Positions 33,199 through 42,253 are shown, numbered from the stretch's first letter. The stretch: DNA of 64,000 nt from Sulfurospirillum sp036802865 (GCF_036802865.1 NZ_DAIRVK010000001.1:186001-250000); one strand, 5' to 3'. Made by a program: numbers and translations. The notes: a model not told the origin generated them from the letters alone.

Positions 33199-35550
33199 AT
33201 GGAAGATATTCAAGAAATTTTAGAAGATTTTTTGGTTGAAGCGTTCGAACTTATTGAACAACTTGATCAAAACTTAGTGGAACTCGAAAATAATCCTGAT
33301 GATTTGGAATTACTCAATAGTATCTTTAGGGTAGCACATACGATCAAAGGGTCATCATCATTTTTAAATTTTGATATCCTAACAGGCTTAACACATCATA
33401 TGGAAGATGTTCTTAATAAAGCGCGTCATGGTGATTTAAAACTTACACCTGAAGTTATGGATGTTGTTTTGGAGTCAATTGATCTTATGAAAAGTTTACT
33501 TCATGCCATTCGCGATAATGGCAACGATACTTCTGTTGGTATTGATATTACTGACATTTGCCGTCGTTTGGACATTATTTCTAATGGTGAAACAATGCCA
33601 GCAAGCGTTGTCGTTGCAGAAGAAGTGGATGAATCAGCCGTACCTTCATCTGAAGAGGAAGATAATACAGATTATTCTAAACTCAGTGATAAAGAGGTTG
33701 AAGACGAAATTGAGCGACTTCTAAAAGTACGAAAAGAAGAAGATCGCAAGCGTAGAGAAAACACTGGGGCAACAAAAGCCGCAGCTGTACCAACTCCATC
33801 GTTTGAGAGCTTAAAAGATAATAGTGACAATGATAGTGATGATGAAGCGCCTAAAGTGGCAGAGCCAGTAGCAAGACGTAGTGTTGGAAGCGAATCTTCT
33901 AATACTGCACCTGCAAAAAAAGAGTCTGCGAGTGCAATGGAGCAAACCATTCGTGTTGAGGTTAAACGACTTGACCACTTAATGAACCTTATTGGTGAGC
34001 TTGTTTTGGGCAAAAATAGATTGCTTAAAATTTACGATGATGTTGAAGAACGTTATGAGGGTGAAAAATTCTTGGAAGAACTTAATCAAGTTGTTTCATC
34101 GATTTCACTGGTTACGACAGATCTTCAAATTGCTGTTATGAAAACCAGAATGCTTCCAATTGCAAAAGTCTTTAATAAATTCCCAAGAATGGTTAGAGAT
34201 CTTTCTCGTGAGCTTGGTAAGCAGATTGAGCTTGAAATTTCAGGTGAAGACACAGAACTTGATAAATCAATTGTTGAAGAGATCGGTGATCCACTGGTTC
34301 ACATTATTCGAAACTCATGCGATCATGGTATTGAAGACGGTGCAACAAGACGAGCAAATGGTAAACCTGAGTCAGGACTGATCCAACTTAAAGCTTACAA
34401 TGAAGGTAATCATATCGTTATTGAGATTACCGATGATGGAAAAGGACTTGATCCTGATCTGCTTCGCACTAAAGCAATTGAAAAAGGCATGATTACGGAG
34501 AGAGAAGCTGATTCTATGAGTGACAAAGAGGCCTTTGCACTTATCTTTAGACCATCATTGTCAACAGCAAAAGTTGTCACAAACGTTTCAGGGCGTGGCG
34601 TGGGAATGGATGTCGTTAAAACAAATATTGAAAAACTAAACGGTATTATTGATGTAGATAGCGAAGTGGGACAAGGTACGGTTATTAAACTCAAAATTCC
34701 TTTAACATTAGCCATTATTCAAGCGTTGCTTGTTGGTGCACAAGAAGAGTACTATGCAATTCCTCTTGCATCTGTTTTAGAAACAGTTCGTATTCCTCTT
34801 GATGAGATCTATACAATTGAAGGTAAAAACGTTTTAAGACTTCGTGATGAAGTTCTCTCTTTGGTACGCCTTTCAGACATCTTTGGTGTCAAGCAAGTTT
34901 ATGAAGGTGGCGAGCATACGTATGTTGTTGTCATCGGTCTTGCTGAGTCAAAGTTAGGTGTTGTTGTCGATACCTTAGTAGGGCAAGAAGAGATCGTTAT
35001 TAAATCACTCGGTGATTATCTCCAAGGAATTGAAGGAATAGCGGGTGCAACCATTCGAGGGGACGGACGTGTAACATTGATCGTCGATGTTGCGGCACTG
35101 ATGAATCTTGCAAAAGGCATTACTGTAGATATTCGTGCGAGTGCAGAAACGGTTGTTAAAACTAAAACTGTACCAAGTGATTACATTGTTTTAGCGGTCG
35201 ATGATAGTGCGATGGATCGTAATATTATGAAAAAATCAATGGAACCTATTGGTGTAAAAGTACTTGAAGCAAGCAATGGTCAAGAAGCACTCAATATGCT
35301 TAAATCGGCTGAATACAGTATCGATGCGGTTTTAATTGATATTGAGATGCCAAGAATGGATGGTTATACATTAGCAGGAGAGATTCGTAAATACTCTAAA
35401 TATAAAAACCTTCCATTGATCGCTGTTACATCACGTACTTCAAAGTCAGATAGACTTAGAGGTGTTGAATCAGGCATGAGTGAATACATCACTAAACCAT
35501 ACTCTCCAGAATATCTTGAGAGCGTGGTTAGAAAAAATATAAAACTATAA
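33199..35550 (+). CDS. cheA: Chemotaxis histidine kinase CheA with C-terminal receiver domain
   Basis: Core kinase of chemotaxis. Domains in order: Hpt (residues 1-110, phospho-His47 in RVAHTIKGSSSF), an acidic Ser/Glu-rich linker where P2 would be (about 130-250), the dimerisation helices (about 255-320), HATPase (320-510, with HIIRNSCDHGIE, DDGKGLD and GRGVGMDVVK), a CheW-like domain (520-645), and a receiver domain (660-783) with Asp714 in LIDIEMPRMDGY. The fused receiver is typical of Campylobacter/Helicobacter CheA and may act as a phosphate sink. The gap to cheW is 13 nt. Confidence 0.97.
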   Translation: MEDIQEILEDFLVEAFELIEQLDQNLVELENNPDDLELLNSIFRVAHTIKGSSSFLNFDILTGLTHHMEDVLNKARHGDLKLTPEVMDVVLESIDLMKSLLHAIRDNGNDTSVGIDITDICRRLDIISNGETMPASVVVAEEVDESAVPSSEEEDNTDYSKLSDKEVEDEIERLLKVRKEEDRKRRENTGATKAAAVPTPSFESLKDNSDNDSDDEAPKVAEPVARRSVGSESSNTAPAKKESASAMEQTIRVEVKRLDHLMNLIGELVLGKNRLLKIYDDVEERYEGEKFLEELNQVVSSISLVTTDLQIAVMKTRMLPIAKVFNKFPRMVRDLSRELGKQIELEISGEDTELDKSIVEEIGDPLVHIIRNSCDHGIEDGATRRANGKPESGLIQLKAYNEGNHIVIEITDDGKGLDPDLLRTKAIEKGMITEREADSMSDKEAFALIFRPSLSTAKVVTNVSGRGVGMDVVKTNIEKLNGIIDVDSEVGQGTVIKLKIPLTLAIIQALLVGAQEEYYAIPLASVLETVRIPLDEIYTIEGKNVLRLRDEVLSLVRLSDIFGVKQVYEGGEHTYVVVIGLAESKLGVVVDTLVGQEEIVIKSLGDYLQGIEGIAGATIRGDGRVTLIVDVAALMNLAKGITVDIRASAETVVKTKTVPSDYIVLAVDDSAMDRNIMKKSMEPIGVKVLEASNGQEALNMLKSAEYSIDAVLIDIEMPRMDGYTLAGEIRKYSKYKNLPLIAVTSRTSKSDRLRGVESGMSEYITKPYSPEYLESVVRKNIKL

Positions 35551-35563
35551 GTGGGGCAGAACG

Positions 35564-36058
35564 ATGAATGATAAACTCAATCAAATTCTTAAAAAACAGC
35601 AAGAGCAAGTTGACGAGCCACACAAAAAAGAGGATGATGTTATTCAGCTTGTTGGATTTATTATAGGACAAGAAGAGTACGCAGTGCCAATTTTGAGTAT
35701 TCAAGAGATTATTAAACCAATTGAATACACCAGAGTTCCAAGTGTACCTACTTATATCTTAGGTGTTTTTAACCTCAGAGGAAGTGTTATTCCTTTGATT
35801 GATCTTAGAAGTAAGTTTAAAATGGATCCTGTTAAAGTGACAGAAGATACGCGCTACATTGTTATGAAAGGTCATGACAATACGGCTGGCTTTGTTATTG
35901 ATCGTTTGACCGAAGCCATTCGTATTAAAAGCAGTCGTATTGGACCACCACCTGAGACAATACATGCAGAAAAAGGGTTGGTTTATGGTATTGGTATGCG
36001 TGACGATAATATCTTGACAATTCTTAAAGTAGAGCAGCTTTTAAAAAGAGATTTTTAA
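35564..36058 (+). CDS. cheW: Chemotaxis coupling protein CheW
   Basis: Bridges chemoreceptors and CheA. The 164-residue protein is a single CheW fold with the strand pattern VGFIIGQEEYAVPILSIQEII, VPSVPTYILGVFNLRGSVIPLIDLR and the C-terminal GIGMRDDNILTILKVEQLL. The first 28 residues are charged and variable. It ends the cheV-cheA-cheW cluster; a strong two-way terminator follows. Confidence 0.97.
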   Translation: MNDKLNQILKKQQEQVDEPHKKEDDVIQLVGFIIGQEEYAVPILSIQEIIKPIEYTRVPSVPTYILGVFNLRGSVIPLIDLRSKFKMDPVKVTEDTRYIVMKGHDNTAGFVIDRLTEAIRIKSSRIGPPPETIHAEKGLVYGIGMRDDNILTILKVEQLLKRDF

Positions 36059-36065
36059 AAGTTCT

Positions 36066-36095
36066 AAAGAGCCAAACTTAAATGTTTGGCTCTTT
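36066..36095. terminator. Two-way terminator between cheW and the MTHFR-like gene
   Basis: A perfect 12-bp stem AAAGAGCCAAAC/GTTTGGCTCTTT with a 6-nt loop. A-runs and T-runs lie at both feet, so it serves both convergent genes. Confidence 0.85.
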
Positions 36096-36105
36096 ACCAG
36101 GTATC

Positions 36106-37020
36106 TTAATATTTCAATAAATCTGCTACAAGTTCAAAGTTGTTTGCACTCATCATATGAATTTTCGGATGTACTTTTTTGAGTTCTAAAAAGGCATTTA
36201 ATGAGAGTTCAAATCCTACTTTTTTCTCTTCTTCTTCACTGATTTTCTTAGCTTTTATTAGTTTATCCATCCACAATGTCGGGACATGAATCCCAGGCAC
36301 ATGTGCTGCCAAAAATTGTGCTGTACGCAATTTTACGATAGGGAAGAAACCTAAAATAAGCTGTGCTTGACTCTGTTCTTTATGGACCGCTGTTTTAGCA
36401 TCTTTTAAAAGATCTAAAAGCATTTTTGCATTTTCAACACTGTAAACAGGTTGCGTAATAATTCCCGCAGCACCATGTTCTATCTTCGTTGCCATTTTTT
36501 TCATTAAATTTTTAGGGGTATTGGCATGTGCGTTGCAAACAGCGAAAGGATAGATAGGTTTAGGCTGTGTTTTAAATGGTTTTCCTGAGTAATCAATGCC
36601 AGCATTAAAGCACTGAATAATTTCTAATAAAAGAGTACTATTTCCTTCAAAAACACCTTTAACTGCAGGCTGATCACTTGCGCTCGCAGGATCTCCCGTA
36701 AGGCATAAAATGGTTCGTAGATCAAACTCATTGGCTCCAAGAAGGTCAGACTGAAGAGCCACTTTATTACGATCTCTCATACTCATGGTTGCAATAACAG
36801 GTTTTCCAAAACGCGTTTGAAGTTTAAGTGCTCCAAAAAGGGCATTAAATTTGAGACGGGCCAGCGGGTTGTCCGTGGTACTAAAACCATCTACTTTTGT
36901 ATTGAGCCCTAGTTGTGCTATTTTTTCAATAATAGGCTCAAAGGTTGGTTCATGCATCGGTGTCGTTTCTAAGCTTATGAAACTGCCATGCTTTAGTTTT
37001 TCAATAAACGGTTCAATCAT
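36106..37020 (-). CDS. Methylenetetrahydrofolate reductase-family protein
   Basis: A 304-residue TIM-barrel flavoprotein of the MTHFR family, which reduces methylene-THF to methyl-THF. Recognised elements are SLETTP near the N-terminus, VDGFSTTDNPLARLKF, SMRDRNKVALQSDLLGA, CLTGDPAS and GAAGIITQPVYS. The DRNKxxLQSDLLGA segment resembles the MTHFR part of homocysteine-methyltransferase fusions (YitJ type) more than canonical MetF, so a second metF may exist elsewhere. The C-terminus is Lys/Glu rich. It is a single gene with its own promoter, divergent from serB and convergent with cheW. Confidence 0.8.
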   Translation of the reverse strand: MIEPFIEKLKHGSFISLETTPMHEPTFEPIIEKIAQLGLNTKVDGFSTTDNPLARLKFNALFGALKLQTRFGKPVIATMSMRDRNKVALQSDLLGANEFDLRTILCLTGDPASASDQPAVKGVFEGNSTLLLEIIQCFNAGIDYSGKPFKTQPKPIYPFAVCNAHANTPKNLMKKMATKIEHGAAGIITQPVYSVENAKMLLDLLKDAKTAVHKEQSQAQLILGFFPIVKLRTAQFLAAHVPGIHVPTLWMDKLIKAKKISEEEEKKVGFELSLNAFLELKKVHPKIHMMSANNFELVADLLKY

Positions 37021-37048
37021 TTTTTTTCCATATCGTGAACTTTTGCAT

Positions 37049-37054
37049 ATTATA
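37049..37054 (-). promoter_or_regulatory. Candidate -10 element for the MTHFR-like gene
   Basis: TATAAT on the minus strand, 28 nt before the ATG. The predicted transcript start is close to 37042, giving a short leader. Confidence 0.5.
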
Positions 37055-37134
37055 ACTTAAACGTAGAAAAAGAGGGTAGTTCCTTTGATCAATATGAAAG
37101 TTATAGAGTGTTTTTTACCTAAGCAAGATACTGC

Positions 37135-37140
37135 TATAAT
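37135..37140 (+). promoter_or_regulatory. Candidate -10 element for serB
   Basis: TATAAT 33 nt before the serB ATG, with a weak -35-like TTTTAC 16 nt upstream. The leader contains the Shine-Dalgarno AAGGAG. Confidence 0.55.
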
Positions 37141-37173
37141 AAGGGTTTTAATAGCAATGAAGGAGCGGTTTGC

Positions 37174-37794
37174 ATGAAGTTGTGTGTATTTGATTTTGAT
37201 TCAACACTCATGGATGGTGAAACAATTGATTTTTTGGCAAAAGAGCATGGGGTTGAAAAAGAAGTTTCAATGATTACAGAAGCTGCTATGCGTGGCGAGC
37301 TTGATTTTTTTGAGAGTTTAACGACTCGTGTAGGACTTTTAAAAGGTATGAATGCACGAAAAGCAGAAGAAATTTGCCATGCACTTCCTTTGATGAAAGG
37401 TGCTTATGAAGCTATTGCTGGATTAAAAGCTAAAGGCTATACCGTAGTTGTTTTTAGTGGTGGTTTTCGCATTGCAACGACACCAGCGAAAGAAATTTTA
37501 GGATTTGATGCTGATTTTGCCAATGTGCTACATTCTCGTGATGGTCATTTAAGTGGTCTTGTAGGTGGCGACATGATGTTTGGTTTTTCCAAAGGTGATA
37601 TGTTAAGACGCGTACAAAATCTTTTACATATAAGTTATGAAAATACGATTGCTGTGGGTGATGGTGCCAATGATATCTCGATGTTTGAGTGCGCTGCAAA
37701 AAAAGTAGCATTTTGTGCAAAACCGATTTTGAAAAATGCGGCCAATATCGTCATTGATGAGAAAGATATGCGTAATCTTCTCCAATTTATTTAA
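37174..37794 (+). CDS. serB: Phosphoserine phosphatase
   Basis: Last step of serine synthesis, a HAD phosphatase. The 206-residue protein starts with HAD motif I DFDSTLMDGE (Asp7 nucleophile, Asp9 acid/base). Motif II is in VVVFSGGFRI, and GDGANDISMF is motif III/IV. Length is normal for a SerB without the N-terminal ACT domain. It has its own promoter and is followed after 12 nt by tal, with which it is probably co-transcribed. The serB-tal pair next to the che genes matches C. jejuni (recalled). Confidence 0.93.
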   Translation: MKLCVFDFDSTLMDGETIDFLAKEHGVEKEVSMITEAAMRGELDFFESLTTRVGLLKGMNARKAEEICHALPLMKGAYEAIAGLKAKGYTVVVFSGGFRIATTPAKEILGFDADFANVLHSRDGHLSGLVGGDMMFGFSKGDMLRRVQNLLHISYENTIAVGDGANDISMFECAAKKVAFCAKPILKNAANIVIDEKDMRNLLQFI

Positions 37795-37806
37795 AAGAGC
37801 AAACTT

Positions 37807-38805
37807 ATGTATAACAATGATTTAAAATTTTCATTATGGTGTGATTTTGTTGAAAGAAGCTTTTTAGAGGGTGAATTTAGTGCGTTAATTGAAAAAAATA
37901 TTGTCAATGCCGCAACCAGTAATCCTTCTATTTTTAAATCTGCTTTTTTGGGTTCACCTGCTTATGCCGAGGACAAAGTCAAGCTTCAGGGTAAGTCTGC
38001 CAAAGAGATTTATGAAGCATTAGCTATTACCGATATTCAATTAGCAGCTAAAAAGCTTTTGCCTTCGTATGAAAAAGGAGATGATGGTTTTATTAGCATC
38101 GAAGTTGACCCCTTTTTATGTGATGATGCTGAAGCAACCGTTGAAGAAGGCAAACGTCTTTTTAAAGCGATTGGTTATCCCAATGTGATGATTAAAGTTC
38201 CTGCAACTGAAGAGGGCTTTATCGCTATGGAAGCACTTTTAAGCGAAGGTATTAATGTCAATGCTACACTGATTTTTTCTGATATTCAGACGAAGGGATG
38301 TTTGGAAGCTTTTTCTCGTGCAAATGAAACATTGGTACAAAAAGGGACTAAAAAACTTCCTAAAGCGGTTATAAGCATTTTTGTAAGCCGTTTTGATCGC
38401 AAGCTAGATGAACAGCTTAAAAAAATTGATTTTGTGACCTCGCGCGTAGGTATTATGAATGCAATGCGATGTTATGAACTTATTCAAAAAGCGCATTTAT
38501 CCAATGTAAGGGCATTGTTCGCAAGTACAGGTGTTAAAGGCGATGCTTTGAGCCCTGATTATTATATTAAAGAACTTTTGCTTGAAAATTCAATCAATAC
38601 AGCACCTCTTGGAACTATCAAGGCTTTTATCGCGTCTTCTAAAGAGTCTGCACCCATCGAATTAAGATCTGACTGGATTGAAAACTTTTTTAACTCACTT
38701 TCTGCTAATGGAATTGATATGCAACTGGTCTGTGACGAATTAATGGATGAAGGGCTTAGTGCCTTTAAAGAAGCTTTTGTGGAGATTTTAAACGAACTCA
38801 AATAG
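37807..38805 (+). CDS. tal: Transaldolase
   Basis: Pentose phosphate enzyme that moves a dihydroxyacetone unit between sugar phosphates. The 332-residue TIM-barrel protein has the N-terminal VNAATSNPSIFKSAF and the Schiff-base Lys130 in VMIKVPATEEG, then VNATLIFS. Size fits the long (TalA/TalB-like) type. The Asp and Glu partners of the lysine (in SIEVDP and PATEEG) are present. It lies 12 nt after serB and 12 nt before the PilT-like gene. Confidence 0.93.
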   Translation: MYNNDLKFSLWCDFVERSFLEGEFSALIEKNIVNAATSNPSIFKSAFLGSPAYAEDKVKLQGKSAKEIYEALAITDIQLAAKKLLPSYEKGDDGFISIEVDPFLCDDAEATVEEGKRLFKAIGYPNVMIKVPATEEGFIAMEALLSEGINVNATLIFSDIQTKGCLEAFSRANETLVQKGTKKLPKAVISIFVSRFDRKLDEQLKKIDFVTSRVGIMNAMRCYELIQKAHLSNVRALFASTGVKGDALSPDYYIKELLLENSINTAPLGTIKAFIASSKESAPIELRSDWIENFFNSLSANGIDMQLVCDELMDEGLSAFKEAFVEILNELK

Positions 38806-38817
38806 TAAGGAAGTCTG

Positions 38818-40011
38818 ATGTCAAAAGAGTCTGTCAATGTTAGTGAACTCACATTTGAAATGATGGAAAAGCTGAGATTTTATCTCAGTAAACTTATCGA
38901 GCAAAATGGAAGTGACTTACATGTCAAAACAGGAACGACGATTAGAGGGCGTATTAACGGTGAAATTGTCTCCTTTTCTGAAGAGATACTCTCTTATCCT
39001 GATGGTCTTACTTTGGCAAAAGAGTTGCTTAGAAGTCGTTTCCCTGAATTGGTTGAGAAGAAAAATATTGACTTTACCTTTAAGCTCAACGATGAGTATC
39101 GTTTTCGTGTCAATATGTTTTTTCAAGTGGAAGGTGTGTCGGCAGTATTTAGAACGATTCCTATGGTACTCCCAACAGTAGAATCACTTCATCTGCCTGA
39201 AATTATTAATTCACTGTGCGATCTTTCACGTGGACTGATATTGGTTACAGGACCAACTGGTTGTGGTAAAACGACTACATTGGCTTCGATGATTAACCGA
39301 ATTAACAAAACACAAAAAAAGCATATTATCACTATTGAAGATCCAGTTGAATTTATTTATAAAGATGAGTTATGCGTGGTAAACCAACGTGCCATTGGGC
39401 AAGATGCTATTTCTTTTTCTGATGCGCTTCGAGCAGCACTTCGTGAAGATCCCGATGTTATTTTAGTGGGTGAGATGAGGGATCTTGAAACAATAGAAAC
39501 AGCAATGCATGCGGCTGAAACAGGTCACTTGGTTCTCTCTACATTGCATACGATGGATGCTAAAGAGACCATTGGTCGCATTATTGGGATGTTTCCTGGC
39601 AGTGAGCAAAATAGAATTAAGATGTCTTTATCTTCTGTTTTACAAGGTGTTATTGCGCAGCGTTTGGTTAGAACAGTTGATCATGGACGAACGGCTGCGG
39701 TTGAAATTTTGGTCAAAAATGCAAGAATCGAAGCACTGATATTAGAAGGAAGGGAAGGTGAAATTCCCGATGCCATTAAAGAGGGGAAAGACGTTTATAA
39801 AACGCAAACATTTGATCAAGCTCTTTTAGCACTCTATGCAGAAAGTCGAATTTCGCGCGAAGCTGCCATTCAAACCTCTTCCAGTCGTAATGACATTACA
39901 ATGGCACTTGATTTTTACGATGCCGACAAAAGTCTTAAGGAAGCTCGTAAAGAAGAGTTGCCTGAAGGTATGAAAGAATACGATAAAGACATCATTGGTT
40001 TAAAGCAATAA
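38818..40011 (+). CDS. PilT/PilU-family ATPase
   Basis: A 397-residue retraction-type ATPase of the type II secretion/type IV pilus superfamily. Walker A GPTGCGKT is at residues 145-152. The Asp box is in ITIEDPVEF, Walker B in DPDVILVGEMRD, and the His box in HAAETGHLVLSTLHTMDA. The N-terminal domain with DLHVKTG matches PilT. The C-terminal 40 residues are charged and would suit PilU. No pilus assembly genes are in the window, so it stands apart from its machine. It follows tal by 12 nt; a strong hairpin over its stop codon ends the transcript. Confidence 0.88.
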   Translation: MSKESVNVSELTFEMMEKLRFYLSKLIEQNGSDLHVKTGTTIRGRINGEIVSFSEEILSYPDGLTLAKELLRSRFPELVEKKNIDFTFKLNDEYRFRVNMFFQVEGVSAVFRTIPMVLPTVESLHLPEIINSLCDLSRGLILVTGPTGCGKTTTLASMINRINKTQKKHIITIEDPVEFIYKDELCVVNQRAIGQDAISFSDALRAALREDPDVILVGEMRDLETIETAMHAAETGHLVLSTLHTMDAKETIGRIIGMFPGSEQNRIKMSLSSVLQGVIAQRLVRTVDHGRTAAVEILVKNARIEALILEGREGEIPDAIKEGKDVYKTQTFDQALLALYAESRISREAAIQTSSSRNDITMALDFYDADKSLKEARKEELPEGMKEYDKDIIGLKQ

Positions 40012-40020
40012 TGTCTTTAT
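39983..40020 (+). terminator. Hairpin spanning the stop codon of the PilT-like gene
   Basis: ATAAAGACAT pairs with ATGTCTTTAT, and inside it ATTG pairs with CAAT around an 8-nt loop. The structure begins within the last ten codons of the gene and includes the TAA. It would act as a terminator or an mRNA end-protecting stem. Confidence 0.65.
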
Positions 40021-40042
40021 GCAGCTTTTAGGTTTGTTTTTG

Positions 40043-40048
40043 TACAAT
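40043..40048 (+). promoter_or_regulatory. Candidate -10 element for rplY
   Basis: TACAAT 30 nt before the rplY ATG, in the short gap after the PilT-like gene. Being just downstream of a strong hairpin, it fits the start of a new transcript. Confidence 0.5.
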
Positions 40049-40077
40049 CATAGCCTTATTTTTTATAAAGGAAAACT

Positions 40078-40614
40078 ATGTTAGAAGGCATCATTAGAGA
40101 TAGTATCGAAAAAAAGGCTACTAAAGCGCTTCGTAGAGATGGATATCTAATTGCAAACATTTACGGTAAGGGTGAAGAAAACATCAATGCTGCATTTAAA
40201 GCAAATGAATTTATCAAAGCAGCAAAGAGCAAAGAGACTCTTATTTTCCCAGTTAAAGTAGCGGGTAAAGAGTACAATGTTGTAATTCAAGATTACCAAA
40301 GAGATCCTGTAAATAGCAACCTTTTACATGTAGATTTACGTTTAGCACTTCCAGGTGTTTTATCTAAATACTTAGTTCCAGTTGTTCTTGAAGGCCTTCC
40401 AGTAGGTACAAAAAACAAAGGTGTTCTAATCCAATCTAAAAAACGTTTAACAGTTAAATGTACAGCAGAGAACTTACCAAATAGCTTTGTTGTTGATGTA
40501 AGTGGATTAGACGTTGGTGCAACTGTTTTGGTACGTGATATTCCTGTTCCAGCTAATGTTACAATCATGGATGAAACACGCGTTTCCGTTGCCGGAGTTA
40601 TTAAAGCGAAGTAA
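40078..40614 (+). CDS. rplY: 50S ribosomal protein L25/general stress protein Ctc
   Basis: Binds 5S rRNA in the large ribosomal subunit. The 178-residue form is the long Ctc type: the N-terminal L25 domain (IEKKATKALRRDGYLIANIYGKGEEN) plus the C-terminal beta domain (VPVVLEGLPVGTKNKGVLIQ to RDIPVPANVTIMD). A Shine-Dalgarno AAAGGAAA precedes the ATG. pth follows 8 nt later, the conserved ribosome-associated rplY-pth pair. Confidence 0.96.
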   Translation: MLEGIIRDSIEKKATKALRRDGYLIANIYGKGEENINAAFKANEFIKAAKSKETLIFPVKVAGKEYNVVIQDYQRDPVNSNLLHVDLRLALPGVLSKYLVPVVLEGLPVGTKNKGVLIQSKKRLTVKCTAENLPNSFVVDVSGLDVGATVLVRDIPVPANVTIMDETRVSVAGVIKAK

Positions 40615-40622
40615 CGCTTAAT

Positions 40623-41198
40623 ATGACACTGATCGTAGGGCTTGGAAATCCAGACTTACAGTACAAAAATAATCGACATAATGTCGGCTTTATGGTCATC
40701 GATGCATTAATCGATGACCACCCTTCATGCGAAAAAATCACAAAATCAAATTTTAAAGGTGAGCTTTTTAAAGCCCCTTCTATGTTACTTCTAAAACCAA
40801 TGACTTACATGAATCTTTCTGGAGAGAGTGTCCGTTCGGTTGATGACTACTTTAAACCCGATCAGATTATTGTGATTCATGATGATTTAGACCTACCTTT
40901 TGGAACCTTACGTTTTAAAATTGGCGGGGGTCACGGTGGACACAATGGACTTCGCTCCATTGATGCACATATTGGCGCTGAGTATATTAGAGTGCGTATC
41001 GGCATTGGCAAACCCGAGCATAAAAGTGATGTAGCCAAATATGTACTTTCTGATTTTTCGGGATGTCAACGAGAATTTTTACCAGAAATTATTTTACATG
41101 TAAAGAAAAGCATTAAAGCTTTACTCACGGGGGATTTAAAAGAAGTTTCGGTACAATACTCACTTAAACAAACATTGTGTGATGGGGATAACGTATGA
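40623..41198 (+). CDS. pth: Peptidyl-tRNA hydrolase
   Basis: Frees tRNA from prematurely released peptidyl-tRNA. The 191-residue protein has the motif GLGNPDLQYKNNRHNVGF with catalytic His19 and Asn10, the LLKPMTYMNLSG segment with Asn contacts, and the VIHDDLDLPFG substrate loop. The GGGHGGHNGLRSI signature follows. It overlaps the next membrane protein gene by 4 nt (ATGA), which points to translational coupling. Confidence 0.97.
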   Translation: MTLIVGLGNPDLQYKNNRHNVGFMVIDALIDDHPSCEKITKSNFKGELFKAPSMLLLKPMTYMNLSGESVRSVDDYFKPDQIIVIHDDLDLPFGTLRFKIGGGHGGHNGLRSIDAHIGAEYIRVRIGIGKPEHKSDVAKYVLSDFSGCQREFLPEIILHVKKSIKALLTGDLKEVSVQYSLKQTLCDGDNV

Positions 41199-42253
41199 AA
41201 CTTTTTGAGAAATATATTGTTAAAAATTATCTCAAAAATTTCTTTGTTATTTTTCTAGCACTTGATCTTTTTTATGTTGGTGTAGATCTTCTTACAAATT
41301 ACAATAATATCCCTGATTCAGCAAATTTACAAATTCTTTATGCTCTTTTTCAAGGCATGAATGCTGTCAATTATGTCTTGCCCCTCTCTGTTGTCTTTGG
41401 TATGATCGTAACGTATTTTAGCATGATAAAATCGAATGAACTTATTTGTATGTATGCTTCCAGTATTAGCAAAAAAGCACTTGTTCGTCCTTTTTTTATC
41501 ACTTCTTTAGTGCTAACACTTTTTTATATAGGACTTAATTGTACAGAATTTGCCTATGCCTATGAGTACAGTGCAAATCTCAAAAAGTATAATCGTATTT
41601 CAACCAGTTCAGAAGATCTTTTCTTAAAGCATGACAATCAATATATCTACTTCAAAAAACTTGATCCATTGAAGCAAATCGCTTATGATGTAACTATTTT
41701 TGAAGTTGATAATGTGGATTTAACCAAAATCATTAGAGCTTCCGTTGCTTCATTTATTCAAAATCATTGGATGTTGGAAAACGTAAGCATCATTCATAAA
41801 CCACGAATTACTTCATTGAATGATAATGGATATCGCACTGAACATGTCGATAAACTCCAAACGATGCAAGATTTTAAGCCAAAAATTATGGACAATGTAT
41901 ATCAGAGTGAATATACGCTTTCTATCACCGATGGTATAGATGCATTACGCTTTTTTGATACGCAAGGGGTTAATACCAGTAAGATCAAAGCGACACTTTT
42001 TTATCAACTTTTTTTCCCTTTATTTGCACCATTTTTGATCGTTGTTTTGTATTATAAAGCACCTGTTATGGGTCGTTATTTTAATATGGCCGTTATCGCT
42101 TCTTCTTTTGCTTTTAGCACACTTGTAGTTTGGAGCGGACTCTTTTTATTAAGCCGCTTGGCATCCAATGGCGTTATCTTTGCAGAGATTGCAATTATAC
42201 TACCAATTATAATTCTTTTTTTAATAGCCTTGTATTTTTACTCTAAACGCTAA
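41195..42253 (+). CDS. LptF/LptG-family permease (LPS export)
   Basis: A 352-residue inner-membrane protein of the YjgP/YjgQ family, the permease half of the LPS export ABC system. Six helices are predicted: three near the N-terminus (about residues 12-32, 55-80, 97-117) and three at the C-terminus (about 275-350, LFYQLFFPLFAPFLIVVLYY onward). They flank a periplasmic domain of about 150 residues (120-270). Helix 1 FEKYIVKNYLKNFFVIFLALDLF is typical. Whether it is LptF or LptG cannot be decided; the partner is not in the window. It overlaps pth by 4 nt. Confidence 0.88.
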   Translation: MKLFEKYIVKNYLKNFFVIFLALDLFYVGVDLLTNYNNIPDSANLQILYALFQGMNAVNYVLPLSVVFGMIVTYFSMIKSNELICMYASSISKKALVRPFFITSLVLTLFYIGLNCTEFAYAYEYSANLKKYNRISTSSEDLFLKHDNQYIYFKKLDPLKQIAYDVTIFEVDNVDLTKIIRASVASFIQNHWMLENVSIIHKPRITSLNDNGYRTEHVDKLQTMQDFKPKIMDNVYQSEYTLSITDGIDALRFFDTQGVNTSKIKATLFYQLFFPLFAPFLIVVLYYKAPVMGRYFNMAVIASSFAFSTLVVWSGLFLLSRLASNGVIFAEIAIILPIIILFLIALYFYSKR

